Positions 34,085 through 43,528 of a DNA stretch of 64,000 bases are shown here, piece by piece. Source of the DNA: Treponema medium. GTDB lineage: Bacteria; Spirochaetota; Spirochaetia; Treponematales; Treponemataceae. The stretch covers positions 2,294,001 to 2,358,000 of the forward strand of contig NZ_CP031393.1 of NCBI RefSeq assembly GCF_017161265.1, given 5' to 3'. A program made the translations under genes and the position numbers. The notes beneath the pieces were generated by a model, which had not been told where the DNA came from, did not search any database, and saw nothing but the letters and a program-made list of their open reading frames with translations. How positions within the stretch are numbered: the first letter of the stretch is position 1; each line of letters begins with the position of its first letter.

Positions 34085-37000
34085 TTACTGAAACAACTCG
34101 GCAAGTTCTTCATTGCTCATCTTGCCGATCCACGATTCGCCGCCGCTCAAGGTCATCTGAGAAATATGCCGCTTCTTTTGAATCATCTCGTCGATTTTTT
34201 CTTCAAAGGTACCGGCGCAGATAAAACGGGACACAAATACGGTGTTGTGCTGCCCGATTCGGAATGCGCGGTCGGTCGCCTGATCTTCTATCGCAGGGTT
34301 GTACCAGAGGTCAAAGTGGATAACGCGGGTCGCAGCGGTAAGGTTCAAGCCGGTACCGCCTGCCTTGAGCGAAATAAGAAAGATGCGCTGTGCCGGATCG
34401 GTTTGGAACGATTCGACTGCGTCTTTCCGTGCGGTAAGCGGCATCTGTCCGTGCAAGAGGAGCGGCTCATCGCCGAATTGCTCATGTATCAGCTTCCGCA
34501 GTAAAAAGAGCGTTTGCGTGTATTGGCTGAAAATTAAGGTCTTTTCGCCGGCGTCCAATATTTCGCCGAGCAGCTGCATCAGCGCGGCGGTTTTTCCGGA
34601 AAGCGCGATATCGGTCTGAAAGCTTTCGTCGTAGACATGGGGATGGTTGCACACCTGCTTTAAGGCGGTCAGCAGTTTCAGTACCAACGCATTCCGCTGA
34701 ATCCCATCTTCCGTCTTCAACACGCTTTTCAGCTGCGTTTCAACAAGGCTTTCGTACAGCGCAATTTGCTCCGGCGTCAGACGGCAGTATTGCGGCGTAA
34801 TCACTTTTTCCGGTAAGTCGGAAATAACGGCAGGGTCGGTTTTAAGGCGACGGAGTAAAAACGGCGCAGTAATTTTTTGGAATGATTCCGCAGTCTCCGC
34901 ATCGCCGTGCAGCTCGATGGGTATGCGCCATTTTTTACGGAAGGTTTCCGCAGAGCCGAGATAGCCCGGGATGATAAAATCGAACAAGGCGCGCATATCC
35001 TCAAGACTGTTTTCAACCGGCGTACCGGTCATCGCGATGCGGGACTGTGCCTGCACGAACCTGAGCGCTTGGGCGTTTTTGGTCTGCGTATTTTTAACCG
35101 CCTGCGCTTCGTCGATGATAAGGCAGTCAAAGATCTTTTCAGAAAGTTTTTTTACATCCCGCTGGAGGGTCTGATACGTCGTAATATGAATGTCAGACTT
35201 TGCTGAAAACCGCCGCCCCTGTCCGTGCAAGATTGTACAACGCAGCGACGGAGCAAAGGTGTGCAGCTCATATTCCCAGTTCGGCAAAAGACTTGCCGGA
35301 GCCGCGATAAGGATGCCGCTATGCTCAAAGCCTTGTTCTTTCAATTTGAGAATGAGGGCGATAACTTGCAGCGTTTTGCCGAGCCCCATATCATCACCCA
35401 ATAGACAGCCGAAACCGCTTTTAATGGTAGAATAGAGCCACTGAAAACCTTTTTCCTGATACGGCCGGAGCGTTGCCTGCAATGTGCGGGGCACTGCGGC
35501 ATCCGTTTCCCGAAAGAGCGAATAAGAAAACGGCGCGCCGTCCGCCATTACGGTATCTCCGGTCAGCGTCCCTTGTATGACCTCGTTGATATCGGGTCTT
35601 TCGTGCTGCATGGTTTCGAGAAGACGCGCCGTGTGTTCGGGATCGACAAGGATGTAGCGGTCGTTAAATTTCACCAAACCGCTGCTCTGCTTCATCAATG
35701 CGCGGAATTTCTTGGCGCTGATTACGGTATCGCCGAGCATAATGCTGCGGTCATAGTCCATCAGGTTATCAAGGCTGAGGTACGACTGTACGGAGCCGGC
35801 TCCCTTTTGTCGTTTCAGCTGGAACACCGCCCGCGGTTTCAGCGCCCGCTGCAATGTCTTAGGCAGCACGACCTCTATCCCAAAACGGGAGAGGAGCGGC
35901 GCCGCCGTCCGTAAAAACACCGCCGTCTCTTCCTGCGTAAGCGGAACCGACTTTTGCCCGATCATCTCCGTTAATTTCGGCAGATATGCGGAAAGCGCAA
36001 TCGCGAACTCCACCGTTTTGCTTTCCAGCTGTACGGAGTCGGCGATACGGGAAAACGGTACGAACCGGTTGTTCGTTTCTTCGCTGTGGCAAACCTCGGC
36101 GGAAATCTGAAAGTCGGATTTTTTCGCTTCCTCTAAAATGAGCCGAAAACGGAGGCTGTTGCTGTCGTAGTAGAGCGCGGCAAGCCAGCGGGTAATCGAT
36201 GCGGGAAGGCGGCGCATACCCGGCGCCTTCGTATTGATAGTCGCGCCTTGGAAAAAGAGAGTCGCAATTCCCTGTTCCGCTTGGCGGATACCGGCGGGCA
36301 TAAAACCGGTAGTATGTACATATTCGGTGAGGAACGCCGTCAGTAGCAGTTCGGCGCAGTACCGCCTGCCCCAGCTCTTAACTTGCGGAAAAAATGCTTC
36401 GGTAATAAAGGAAGCGCAGCGGTCGATTGCTGCGGAAACAGCCTGCGCCGAAGTCAGCGGCTTCCAAAATATCGCCAGTTTCCGCGTTACCGGATCGAGA
36501 AACACCGCCGGCAGCAGTGCGGATTCGGCGATGAGCCGCTCTCCGAGTGTCAGTACCGTATATGCCGCCTTCATACCGTCAGGAGAATCCGTAAGGGGCG
36601 TAACGCCGCGCAGGAGGTGAAGTGCTTGCACGAGTGTCAGCGCCGCCTCCGTACCGTTCGGAAGCCGCACGCGGAGCTGCAACGCTGCTTCTTTCTGCAA
36701 GGGAAAAGCCGGAACGCCTGCCGTTTTTTGCTTCGGCAGTTTTGCCGTATCGAGCCGAACCTGCGTGTACAAAAGGCGGCTTGAACCGCACAGCGTTGCC
36801 GCCGAGGCGCAGTCCGTACCGGATTTCATTAAAACGGCAATCCGCTGCTCAAGCGTCAACTCGAATTCTTTGTTCTGCCGGACAATTAGTTTATGATATA
36901 GCTCTTTAAAGGCTGCAACCAAGTCATCATCATAGAAGGGTGTAAGCGGCGGAAGCAGCGCGGAAATCAGCGGTAAAAACGATTCTTCAAGCGGAAAGCG

Positions 37001-37900
37001 GGGAAGCTCCGCCGGTACGTCCTGTGCAGGCTCATCCGCACGGCGCAGGGATAGCGGCACCGGATGTTCGTATTCAGGGTCTGACGGCACCGGAAGGGGC
37101 GATGTTTTAGTTGCCCTACCCGCCGCGCCGGATTGCCTCGCTTTCCTTTGCGCTCCGGCAGTTGAGGCATTACCGGTTACCGGTGTTTCAAGCGCGGTAT
37201 CGGATACTTGACCGGCTATTGTTCCACCGGCAGCAACCGTATCAGTATTTGGTATTTCAAATATCGCAGTACCTGCCGCCGGTGTAACATCCATTGCGGA
37301 ATCCGCCGCCGTATTATCCGCCGGTGATGCGCCCTGCTCCGGTACGACGGTTAGAGCCGGTTCGGCGGACATATTCCCTGCGGCGGGCAGTATTTTTGCC
37401 CGCAGTTCGGCAAGATCGATTCCCGCAAGCTGAAAGAGGAGCCGCGGATCGTGGTCGATTTCTTTCGCGAGTATATACAGCACCGCAGCGATGTGTTTAC
37501 ACAGAGAGGCTGAGTCGGGACAGGAACAATCGCTTTCGATAAGGCTCCAGCGGCGGGGAATAAACCGTATATCCTTTGCCTCAAAGAGCGTTACAAGACG
37601 TTCCGTCATCGTACCGTTTCCCAACGCGATGAAGTCGGCGGGATGCTCCGTTAAGATTTTTTCCAATTTTTTTTGATTCGGCTCGGAAATACGGGGAAAG
37701 GTGAGCGAAATATAGTACCACGGGTCGTAATGCCCCGCGACACGGGCAGCAACTTTATTGCCGCTAATCACAAGGGAGTCTACCTTGCCGGTATTCGCAT
37801 AACTTTTCCCCCGCGACACCCGCCCGTCGCCGTCATAACTTTCGAGCATCCGTAAAAACCATGCGCCCCACGGCGTTGTTCCGTACTTACTGCGTGCCAT
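34085..37900 (-). CDS. SNF2 family helicase with SWIM zinc finger
   Basis: 1271 residues. The N-terminal region has a SWIM zinc finger, CSCPDSASLCKH (CxC...CxH, about residues 125-136), then a low-complexity Ala/Thr/Pro/Gly linker (about 180-265). The SNF2 ATPase occupies the C-terminal third: GDDMGLGKTLQVIAL (motif I), CLIIDEAQAVKN (motif II), MTGTPVENSLEDM (motif III), then KTLIFSQYTQTL, FLISLKAGGTGLNLTAA and QATDRAFRIGQ. It is a DNA translocase, likely in repair or transcription recovery (RapA/HepA relatives). A TAAAAT lies 6 nt before the ATG with no Shine-Dalgarno. Confidence 0.92.
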   Translation of the reverse strand: MARSKYGTTPWGAWFLRMLESYDGDGRVSRGKSYANTGKVDSLVISGNKVAARVAGHYDPWYYISLTFPRISEPNQKKLEKILTEHPADFIALGNGTMTERLVTLFEAKDIRFIPRRWSLIESDCSCPDSASLCKHIAAVLYILAKEIDHDPRLLFQLAGIDLAELRAKILPAAGNMSAEPALTVVPEQGASPADNTAADSAMDVTPAAGTAIFEIPNTDTVAAGGTIAGQVSDTALETPVTGNASTAGAQRKARQSGAAGRATKTSPLPVPSDPEYEHPVPLSLRRADEPAQDVPAELPRFPLEESFLPLISALLPPLTPFYDDDLVAAFKELYHKLIVRQNKEFELTLEQRIAVLMKSGTDCASAATLCGSSRLLYTQVRLDTAKLPKQKTAGVPAFPLQKEAALQLRVRLPNGTEAALTLVQALHLLRGVTPLTDSPDGMKAAYTVLTLGERLIAESALLPAVFLDPVTRKLAIFWKPLTSAQAVSAAIDRCASFITEAFFPQVKSWGRRYCAELLLTAFLTEYVHTTGFMPAGIRQAEQGIATLFFQGATINTKAPGMRRLPASITRWLAALYYDSNSLRFRLILEEAKKSDFQISAEVCHSEETNNRFVPFSRIADSVQLESKTVEFAIALSAYLPKLTEMIGQKSVPLTQEETAVFLRTAAPLLSRFGIEVVLPKTLQRALKPRAVFQLKRQKGAGSVQSYLSLDNLMDYDRSIMLGDTVISAKKFRALMKQSSGLVKFNDRYILVDPEHTARLLETMQHERPDINEVIQGTLTGDTVMADGAPFSYSLFRETDAAVPRTLQATLRPYQEKGFQWLYSTIKSGFGCLLGDDMGLGKTLQVIALILKLKEQGFEHSGILIAAPASLLPNWEYELHTFAPSLRCTILHGQGRRFSAKSDIHITTYQTLQRDVKKLSEKIFDCLIIDEAQAVKNTQTKNAQALRFVQAQSRIAMTGTPVENSLEDMRALFDFIIPGYLGSAETFRKKWRIPIELHGDAETAESFQKITAPFLLRRLKTDPAVISDLPEKVITPQYCRLTPEQIALYESLVETQLKSVLKTEDGIQRNALVLKLLTALKQVCNHPHVYDESFQTDIALSGKTAALMQLLGEILDAGEKTLIFSQYTQTLFLLRKLIHEQFGDEPLLLHGQMPLTARKDAVESFQTDPAQRIFLISLKAGGTGLNLTAATRVIHFDLWYNPAIEDQATDRAFRIGQHNTVFVSRFICAGTFEEKIDEMIQKKRHISQMTLSGGESWIGKMSNEELAELFQ

Positions 37901-38055
37901 AGACTGATTTTATCGAATTTTTAGCGAAGATACCAGCTGAGAAAGTAATCCTTAATGATATTATAAAAATTCCCCTAATATGCCTGAACCAACTAAGTCT
38001 GTATTTACCTATTATAACTTTGAAAGAAAAGGTTATTGTTTTAAAAATTAGTTAG

Positions 38056-38739
38056 TTAAAAAAGGTATAAACTATCACCCGTTTTTTTCCAATAGGTTTT
38101 TAACGGGTTCCAATTATCAGTTATTTTAATAGTTTCTGCAGCGAGCCGATTTATCGCCTCTGATGCATTTTCGTCAGATACATCGTCTATCTGCGATAAT
38201 TGCCATGCAAAAAATTGAATAGGAACAGGATGTGTGATTGTATTTTGAGGAGTTATTAATTGAGTGGTAAATAAAGGCACATAATAATACCGCGGGAGTT
38301 TTCTACGATCCGATGTTATAACATCTCCGCAATAAAAATAATCTTCTAAATTATTTTTTATACAGGCATCGTTTTTAAGAAAGATATTTTTACCCGTTTC
38401 ATTTACAACAAGCACGTTTATCGGAGTACTATTCTCAAAAACAATTCTGTCATTAGTTTGTGTTTTTATCCGCGCTCCATTTACGCTAATAAGTTCGCAT
38501 ACACTGCCCTCATAAACTTCAAAAACAACTCTGTTTGAATGTGCCGAGCTTCTATACGGATCATTACGCTTTAATATTGTATACAACGATTTATCAACTT
38601 TTTTACCCAACTCTTTTACATTTGTGATGGATACGACTACTCTCCAATCGGATTGATTGTCAACTATAAATGTTGCTGTTTTTTTTCCACACCCCACTAG
38701 CGCTAACACCAGCAGCAATAAAACAGCAATCTTTTTCAT
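38056..38739 (-). CDS. Hypothetical lipoprotein
   Basis: 227 residues. A clear lipoprotein signal, KKIAVLLLLVLALVGC, with Cys at about residue 17 is followed by GKKTATFIVDNQSDWRVVVSITNV, suggesting a beta-rich exposed domain. No known family is recognised. AAGGAG precedes ATG 38739. It stands alone between the SNF2 gene and a repeat copy. Confidence 0.65.
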   Translation of the reverse strand: MKKIAVLLLLVLALVGCGKKTATFIVDNQSDWRVVVSITNVKELGKKVDKSLYTILKRNDPYRSSAHSNRVVFEVYEGSVCELISVNGARIKTQTNDRIVFENSTPINVLVVNETGKNIFLKNDACIKNNLEDYFYCGDVITSDRRKLPRYYYVPLFTTQLITPQNTITHPVPIQFFAWQLSQIDDVSDENASEAINRLAAETIKITDNWNPLKTYWKKTGDSLYLF

Positions 38740-38770
38740 GGTAAACTCCTTTATTATTCAACTTCTTCTT

Positions 38771-38823
38771 ATGACAACGTAGAGTGTACGTTGCACAACA
38801 ACAGTGTATTAAAACCTCCGCAG
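38771..38823 (+). repeat. Degenerate copy of dispersed element A
   Basis: ACAACGT ... ACGTTG forms a short stem, followed by GTATTAAAACCTCCGCAGGA, which matches the terminal motif GTATTAAACCCTCCGCACGA of the better copies with two changes. It fills the gap between the lipoprotein start and the stop of the MATE gene. Confidence 0.55.
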
Positions 38824-38832
38824 GAATAAACC

Positions 38833-40212
38833 TTACAACGGCAGTGGTTCGATCTTCTCTTTGTAAATGCGGCGCATAAAAAAGATACACGCGATGATGG
38901 AAACAACTTCGGCAATGAGGTACGACCACCATATAGCATTGATATCACCGGACAGCGAAAGCAGATATGCCGCTGGGAGAAGTGCAACGATTTGACGCAC
39001 AAACGTCGCGATCATGCTGTAGACCGCGCTACCGAATGCTTGAAATACCGAAGAAAAGGTAATACCGAGCGCCGCACCGAGAAAGCTGCATGCGATGATG
39101 CGGATTGCAGGAACGCCGATCGCGAGCATCGCAGGAGATGCGTCGAACAGCCCCAAAAGCTGCGCAGGGAACAATTCAAAAAGCGCCATCCCGAAAAGCA
39201 TAACCCCCATCGCAAGCAAAAGACCGTTCCGTATCGTAGCGGTAATCCGTTTCCTGTTCCGTGCTCCGTAGTTGTACGCGATAATCGGCACCATACCGTT
39301 ATTCAGCCCGAACACCGGCATAAAGATAAAACTATTTAGCTTAAAGTATACGCCGTACACCGCAATCGCAGTGCTCGAAAAAGCGCTCAGGATGATGTTG
39401 AGAAAGTAGGTGGTAATCGATGTTATCGAGCTGAGAAGGATAGACGGCACGCCGACCTTATAAATTTCCGCAACGATGCGTGGTTCGGGAAGAAGGTTTT
39501 TAAGCTTAAACTGAATTTCATGGTTTTTTGTTACGTTAAAAAAAATCGATACACAGAGGCCGAGAATCTGCCCCAATACGGTTGCGAGTGCCGCGCCCCG
39601 AATACCCATTTTCGGAAACGGTCCAATCCCGAATATCAGCAGCGGGTCGAATACGACATTGAAAATCGCACCGGAAAGCTGCGAGTACATCGTATACAAC
39701 GTCAGTCCCGTCGATTGGAGCAACCGGTCAAACGTAATACCGAAAAAGAGCGCAAATGACATACGGAGTACGATGTCCAAATACGCTTCCCCGTAGGAAA
39801 CAATTCCGGCGTCTACTCCCTGCGAGGCAAGATAGGGGCGTACCAGTAAAATTCCTGTAATAAAAAAAACGATAAAGTTACAGGCTGCCAGAAAAACGGC
39901 GTTCATTGCGGTTTTATTGACATCCTCTTGATTCCGCTGACCGAGCCGTTTGGACAGTAGCGCATTAACGCCGACACCCGTACCTACGGCAAAGGAAATC
40001 ATCAGGTTTTGAATGGGAAAGGCAAGCGATACGGCTGTCAATGCATCCTCGCTGATTTTTGCCACGAAGATACTGTCCACGATATTATACAACGCCATAA
40101 TGAACATCGAAAACATCATCGGCAACGACATATTGAGGATGAGCTTCATAATCGGCATAACGCCCATCTTGTTTTCAGCCGGACCGATAGGTCTTGCCTT
40201 TACTTCTTCCAT
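38833..40212 (-). CDS. MATE family efflux protein
   Basis: 459 residues, about twelve hydrophobic segments. Opening NMSLPMMFSMFIMALYNIVDSIFVAKISEDALTAVSLAFP (in parts) and mid-protein FIFMPVFGLNNGMVPIIAYNYGARNRKR are typical MATE. It is only distantly like the other MATE at 19173, so it is not a recent duplicate. AAGGTGAGG precedes ATG 40212. It should export drugs or metabolites with Na+ or H+ entry. Confidence 0.9.
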   Translation of the reverse strand: MEEVKARPIGPAENKMGVMPIMKLILNMSLPMMFSMFIMALYNIVDSIFVAKISEDALTAVSLAFPIQNLMISFAVGTGVGVNALLSKRLGQRNQEDVNKTAMNAVFLAACNFIVFFITGILLVRPYLASQGVDAGIVSYGEAYLDIVLRMSFALFFGITFDRLLQSTGLTLYTMYSQLSGAIFNVVFDPLLIFGIGPFPKMGIRGAALATVLGQILGLCVSIFFNVTKNHEIQFKLKNLLPEPRIVAEIYKVGVPSILLSSITSITTYFLNIILSAFSSTAIAVYGVYFKLNSFIFMPVFGLNNGMVPIIAYNYGARNRKRITATIRNGLLLAMGVMLFGMALFELFPAQLLGLFDASPAMLAIGVPAIRIIACSFLGAALGITFSSVFQAFGSAVYSMIATFVRQIVALLPAAYLLSLSGDINAIWWSYLIAEVVSIIACIFFMRRIYKEKIEPLPL

Positions 40213-40239
40213 TTACCTCACCTTAGAGAATCTCAGGCA

Positions 40240-40268
40240 AACCTCTAAAACTCGCGTTTTTAAAGGTT
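40240..40268. repeat. Dispersed CCTCTAAAAACT-type hairpin, imperfect copy
   Basis: AACCTCTAAAA / TTTTAAAGGTT pair with one mismatch around a short loop. It is 28 bp before the MATE start and beyond the 3' end of the GTPase gene at 40318. Confidence 0.5.
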
Positions 40269-40317
40269 CTTTCTATAACAAAAATATAAAACAGTATTTG
40301 TATAGAACTCTTTTTAA

Positions 40318-41568
40318 TCAATCGAGCAGAGCGTCCAAGTCCGCACAAATCTTTTTTTTATCCAGTTTTTGCCCGATAATGCAGAGCTTAATCATCCGGT
40401 CGCCGACTTTTTCGTCCCATTCTTCCCTCATCCGAGGTTCTTGGGCGAGGACTTTTTCCTGTTCTCTCTTAGAAGCGGTTGCGAGCCATCTGCCTGAAAG
40501 ACCTGCTTGAATTTGCCGTCCGGAGGTTTCAAAGACATAAGCCATATCCTGCTCATCGCTGAACCAGATTACTCCCTTGGAGCGGATAATGTTGCGCGGC
40601 CATACCCCTGCATATTTTTCAAGCTTTTCCCTGTTAAAAGGACGGCGGCGGTAATACACAAAAGAGCCGATACCATACTCATCCTCATCCGCGCCTTCAT
40701 GCTTATGTTCGTGATGATGGTGGTGGTGATGCCCATGCCCTTCATGCTCATCATGTCCGTGATGTTCGTGCTCGTCGCCGCAGTGTTCATGATCGTCATG
40801 GTGGTCGTGATCGCAGTGCTCATGGTCATGCTCACACTCCTCATCGTCGTCGTCGTCATACTCTTCCGCACGTTTTTCCAGCTCGGCAACCCAGCCTGCA
40901 CTTTCAAAAACTTTTTCAAAGTCGAACCGCTTTGTTGCAAGCAGATCCTCCAGCGGTACCTGACACCGTGTTGTCTCTATCACTTTAACATGGGGCTGGA
41001 GCTTATTGACAACTGCCCGCACTTTTTTCATCTGGTCTTCCGTTACCAAATCTTTTTTATTGATAATGAGTGTGGAGCAAAACTCAATCTGTTGGACGAG
41101 GAGCGATTCGATATCTTCTTCTCCCATATCCTTTTTTAACAGCTGCGCCCCCTCGGAAAACTCATCCACCAGCCGCTTTGCATCGACAACGCTGACAACA
41201 TTATCCAAGTAACCGTTTTCGATTGTTTCAATAGCTTGCGCAATCGGCATCGGCTCGCACACGCCGCTCGATTCAATGAGAAGGTAGTCGTACTTTCCCG
41301 ACGCAATGAGGTTTTCAATCTGCATCACAAGGTCAGTTTTAAGCGTACAGCAGATACAACCGTTAGTAAGCGGCACAAGGCTGCTTTTATCCGTGATATT
41401 GGCGTCCTTCTCTATCAAACTCGCATCGATATTGATTTCGCCGATATCGTTGACAATAACTGCTACCTTGTAACCCTTTTGGTTTGCAAGAATCATATTC
41501 ATCAAGGTTGTTTTGCCCGCGCCTAAGTATCCGCAGAGCAAGGTAATCGGTACTAATGGTTTTTTCAT
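40318..41568 (-). CDS. CobW/COG0523 family GTPase with His-rich metal-binding insert
   Basis: 416 residues. P-loop CGYLGAGKTTLMN at residues 12-24, the metal-binding GCICC motif at about 70, and NKKD near 172 show a G3E GTPase. Between the GTPase and the CobW_C domain is a striking His/Asp/Glu tract (about residues 243-295) with dozens of His, a probable Zn2+ or Ni2+ store. The C-terminal domain has VIWFSDEQDMAYVFE. Members deliver metal ions to client enzymes, often when Zn is scarce. AGGAG precedes ATG 41568. Confidence 0.9.
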   Translation of the reverse strand: MKKPLVPITLLCGYLGAGKTTLMNMILANQKGYKVAVIVNDIGEINIDASLIEKDANITDKSSLVPLTNGCICCTLKTDLVMQIENLIASGKYDYLLIESSGVCEPMPIAQAIETIENGYLDNVVSVVDAKRLVDEFSEGAQLLKKDMGEEDIESLLVQQIEFCSTLIINKKDLVTEDQMKKVRAVVNKLQPHVKVIETTRCQVPLEDLLATKRFDFEKVFESAGWVAELEKRAEEYDDDDDEECEHDHEHCDHDHHDDHEHCGDEHEHHGHDEHEGHGHHHHHHHEHKHEGADEDEYGIGSFVYYRRRPFNREKLEKYAGVWPRNIIRSKGVIWFSDEQDMAYVFETSGRQIQAGLSGRWLATASKREQEKVLAQEPRMREEWDEKVGDRMIKLCIIGQKLDKKKICADLDALLD

Positions 41569-41990
41569 ATATTTCTCCTATCTAAAAACAATAAAACATG
41601 AATATACTGTAAAATAATATAAAATGGAAGAACTTTTTAAAATATGCATACCGCCTGCCAAATATTCTGCATTATGACCGCTCTTGATATTTAAAATATA
41701 TAATATATAAGAAAATTACATTATAAATGTTGTGGTATTATCCAAAAACTTCCGCTTTCCGTTGCATTTATTGCTGATTCTGTTAGCCTTTTGAAAATAA
41801 CTTCTGCTTAATTTCACGAACATCCCTGTCCGTTCCGAAATTAAAAGGTGCGAGCAAAAATAAAGCGAGGACACGCCAAAGAATGTATGTCCTGTACATT
41901 CTTTGGCTGCGTGTTTAGTCTTACGTCTAAACACAATTCTACTTTACACCACCGCCATCCGTGACGGTACTGATGTCGAGGATTTTCAAT
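41569..41990. other. 422-base gene-free stretch: AT-rich promoter region plus hairpin cluster
   Basis: 41569-41720 is very AT-rich and is probably the promoter of the GTPase gene. 41879-41968 holds three hairpins: CCAAAGAATGTA/TACATTCTTTGG, GTGTTTAG/CTAAACAC and ACCGCC/GACGGT with loop ATCCGT. The last is the same loop found near 46227, 59910 and 59978. The 72-codon frame on the minus strand crossing this area looks spurious. Confidence 0.6.
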
Positions 41991-43394
41991 TTAAAACGGC
42001 GGTTTTCTAAAGATGAATTGTCCCCTGCCCTTTTCGCCTAAAAATTCGTTATTCTTTACGATTAATTCCCCACGGCTGAATACGGAATCGATGGTGCATT
42101 GCACCTTCATCCCTTCATAGGTGCAGTAATCGCAGGCGCTTTTCAGGTTTTTCTTTGTCAGCACTTCTTCGGCATTTGGATTGATAATCGTAATGTCGGC
42201 ATCGGCGCCGGGCAGGAGGCAGCCTTTTTGAGGATACATACCGAAGATGCGGGCAGGATTTGCCGCCATCACCTGTACGAAGCGCTCCAACGAAATCCGC
42301 TTTTTTTGTACGCCCTCGGAGAAAATAATCCGCACCCGCTCTTCAATCCCGGGAGCGCCGCCCGGCCCCTTGGTAAAATCGCCCTTAGTATCCATCTTCT
42401 CTTTTAACAGGAAGGGACAATGGTCGGTTGCGACGACTTGGATATCACCGTTTGCAAGTCCAATCCAGAGCGCTTCTATATCCTGCTTTCTGCGCAGGGG
42501 CGGCGCCATGATATATTTCAGCCCTTCGATATTTTCAGGATCATCGGGACTGCCGTTCTCATTTCCGTATTTTTCTTCCGAAAGCGTCAGATACTGCGTA
42601 CAGGTTTCTACAAACAGCCGATTAACGTGTTGCCGTCCCTCTACAACGCTGATAAGCGCCTCTCCCGTAGAAAGGTGCACGATGTACAACGGCGCATCCC
42701 CCGCCATTTCCGAAAAATGAATAAGGCGGGAAACAGCCTCGGCTTCCGTTTCGTTAGGACGACTGCGTGCATGGTAAATAGGCAGCATTTTCTTTTCTTT
42801 TACGAATTTCGATCGGAGATAATTGATAAGCGAATCGTTTTCCGAATGCACGGTTAAAATACCGCCCGCTTCTTTCACGGTTTGCAGCAAGCGGTAAAAG
42901 CCCGTATCGTCAATTTTAAATCCGTAGGTCGTATAGGCTTTAAAGCTCGTAATACCTTCATTTTTAATGATGCCGGATAGCTCCTGCAAAATTGCATCAT
43001 CCACATGCTGAATAACGCCGTGAAAGCCGTAGTCGATAACCGCTTTTTTTGCAAGCTCATGGTATCGGTCTATGGAATAATGCAGATTACATCCGGCGGG
43101 ACCGAAAGCGATATGGTCGATAACGGAGGTTGTACCGCCGCAAGCTGCTGCAACGGTACCGGTGTAAAAGTCATCGACGGCACGATACTGTGGAGACTGC
43201 TGCAACTCAAGATGTGTATGTGCATCAATCAACCCCGGCATGACATAACAGCCGGGAACTTCATACACGGCATCAAAATCGACGGGATTAAAATGTCCGA
43301 TTCCGGTTATTTTGCTGCCGGTTATTGCAATATCCGCCTTAAACGTATCGTTTTCGGTTACGAGCGTACCGCCCGTTATCAATGTCTTTTTCAC
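41991..43394 (-). CDS. hydA: Dihydropyrimidinase/D-hydantoinase
   Basis: 467 residues. Binuclear metal amidohydrolase motifs: DAHTHLE (about 58-64), the carboxylated Lys in GITSFKAYTTYG (about 150), TVHSEND, YIVHLSTGEA and VVATDHCPF with the catalytic Asp. Typical length and order for the hydantoinase family. It opens cyclic ureides such as dihydropyrimidines or hydantoins in the cytoplasm. It uses a GTG start behind AAGGAGGAG. It lies 3' of cyuA but is separated by a strong terminator and a hairpin, so it is probably a distinct unit. Confidence 0.9.
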   Translation of the reverse strand: MKKTLITGGTLVTENDTFKADIAITGSKITGIGHFNPVDFDAVYEVPGCYVMPGLIDAHTHLELQQSPQYRAVDDFYTGTVAAACGGTTSVIDHIAFGPAGCNLHYSIDRYHELAKKAVIDYGFHGVIQHVDDAILQELSGIIKNEGITSFKAYTTYGFKIDDTGFYRLLQTVKEAGGILTVHSENDSLINYLRSKFVKEKKMLPIYHARSRPNETEAEAVSRLIHFSEMAGDAPLYIVHLSTGEALISVVEGRQHVNRLFVETCTQYLTLSEEKYGNENGSPDDPENIEGLKYIMAPPLRRKQDIEALWIGLANGDIQVVATDHCPFLLKEKMDTKGDFTKGPGGAPGIEERVRIIFSEGVQKKRISLERFVQVMAANPARIFGMYPQKGCLLPGADADITIINPNAEEVLTKKNLKSACDYCTYEGMKVQCTIDSVFSRGELIVKNNEFLGEKGRGQFIFRKPPF

Positions 43395-43420
43395 AATTTC
43401 TCCTCCTTATCTATGGACAG

Positions 43421-43448
43421 CTCTAAAAGCCCTGTTAGATTTTTAGAG
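43421..43448. repeat. Dispersed CTCTAAAA hairpin, imperfect copy
   Basis: CTCTAAAA/TTTTAGAG, an 8-bp stem with a 12-nt loop, in the gap upstream of the hydantoinase gene. Related in sequence to the perfect copy at 16541. Confidence 0.45.
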
Positions 43449-43474
43449 TTATCTCTATACAACTTTTCATATAC

Positions 43475-43517
43475 AAAAAATGCCGATCAGACTTACGATG
43501 ACCCAATCGGCATTTTT
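43475..43517 (-). terminator. Intrinsic terminator of the symporter-cyuA operon
   Basis: On the minus strand, AAAAATGCCGATT ... ATCGGCATTTTTT forms a stem of about 12 bp ending in a T run, starting 12 bp after the cyuA stop codon. It is A-rich on the other side, so it could be bidirectional. Confidence 0.75.
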
Positions 43518-43528
43518 GTATTTAATTT

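Noticed and set aside
40671-40845. DNA tandem repeat (CATGATCATG-like) as a regulatory array
   Set aside because: It is the coding sequence of the His/Asp-rich tract of the GTPase; the repetition follows from the codons.
41716-41934. Minus-strand frame of 72 codons
   Set aside because: Runs across the hairpin cluster; palindromic repeats here tend to be open in several frames. No Shine-Dalgarno.
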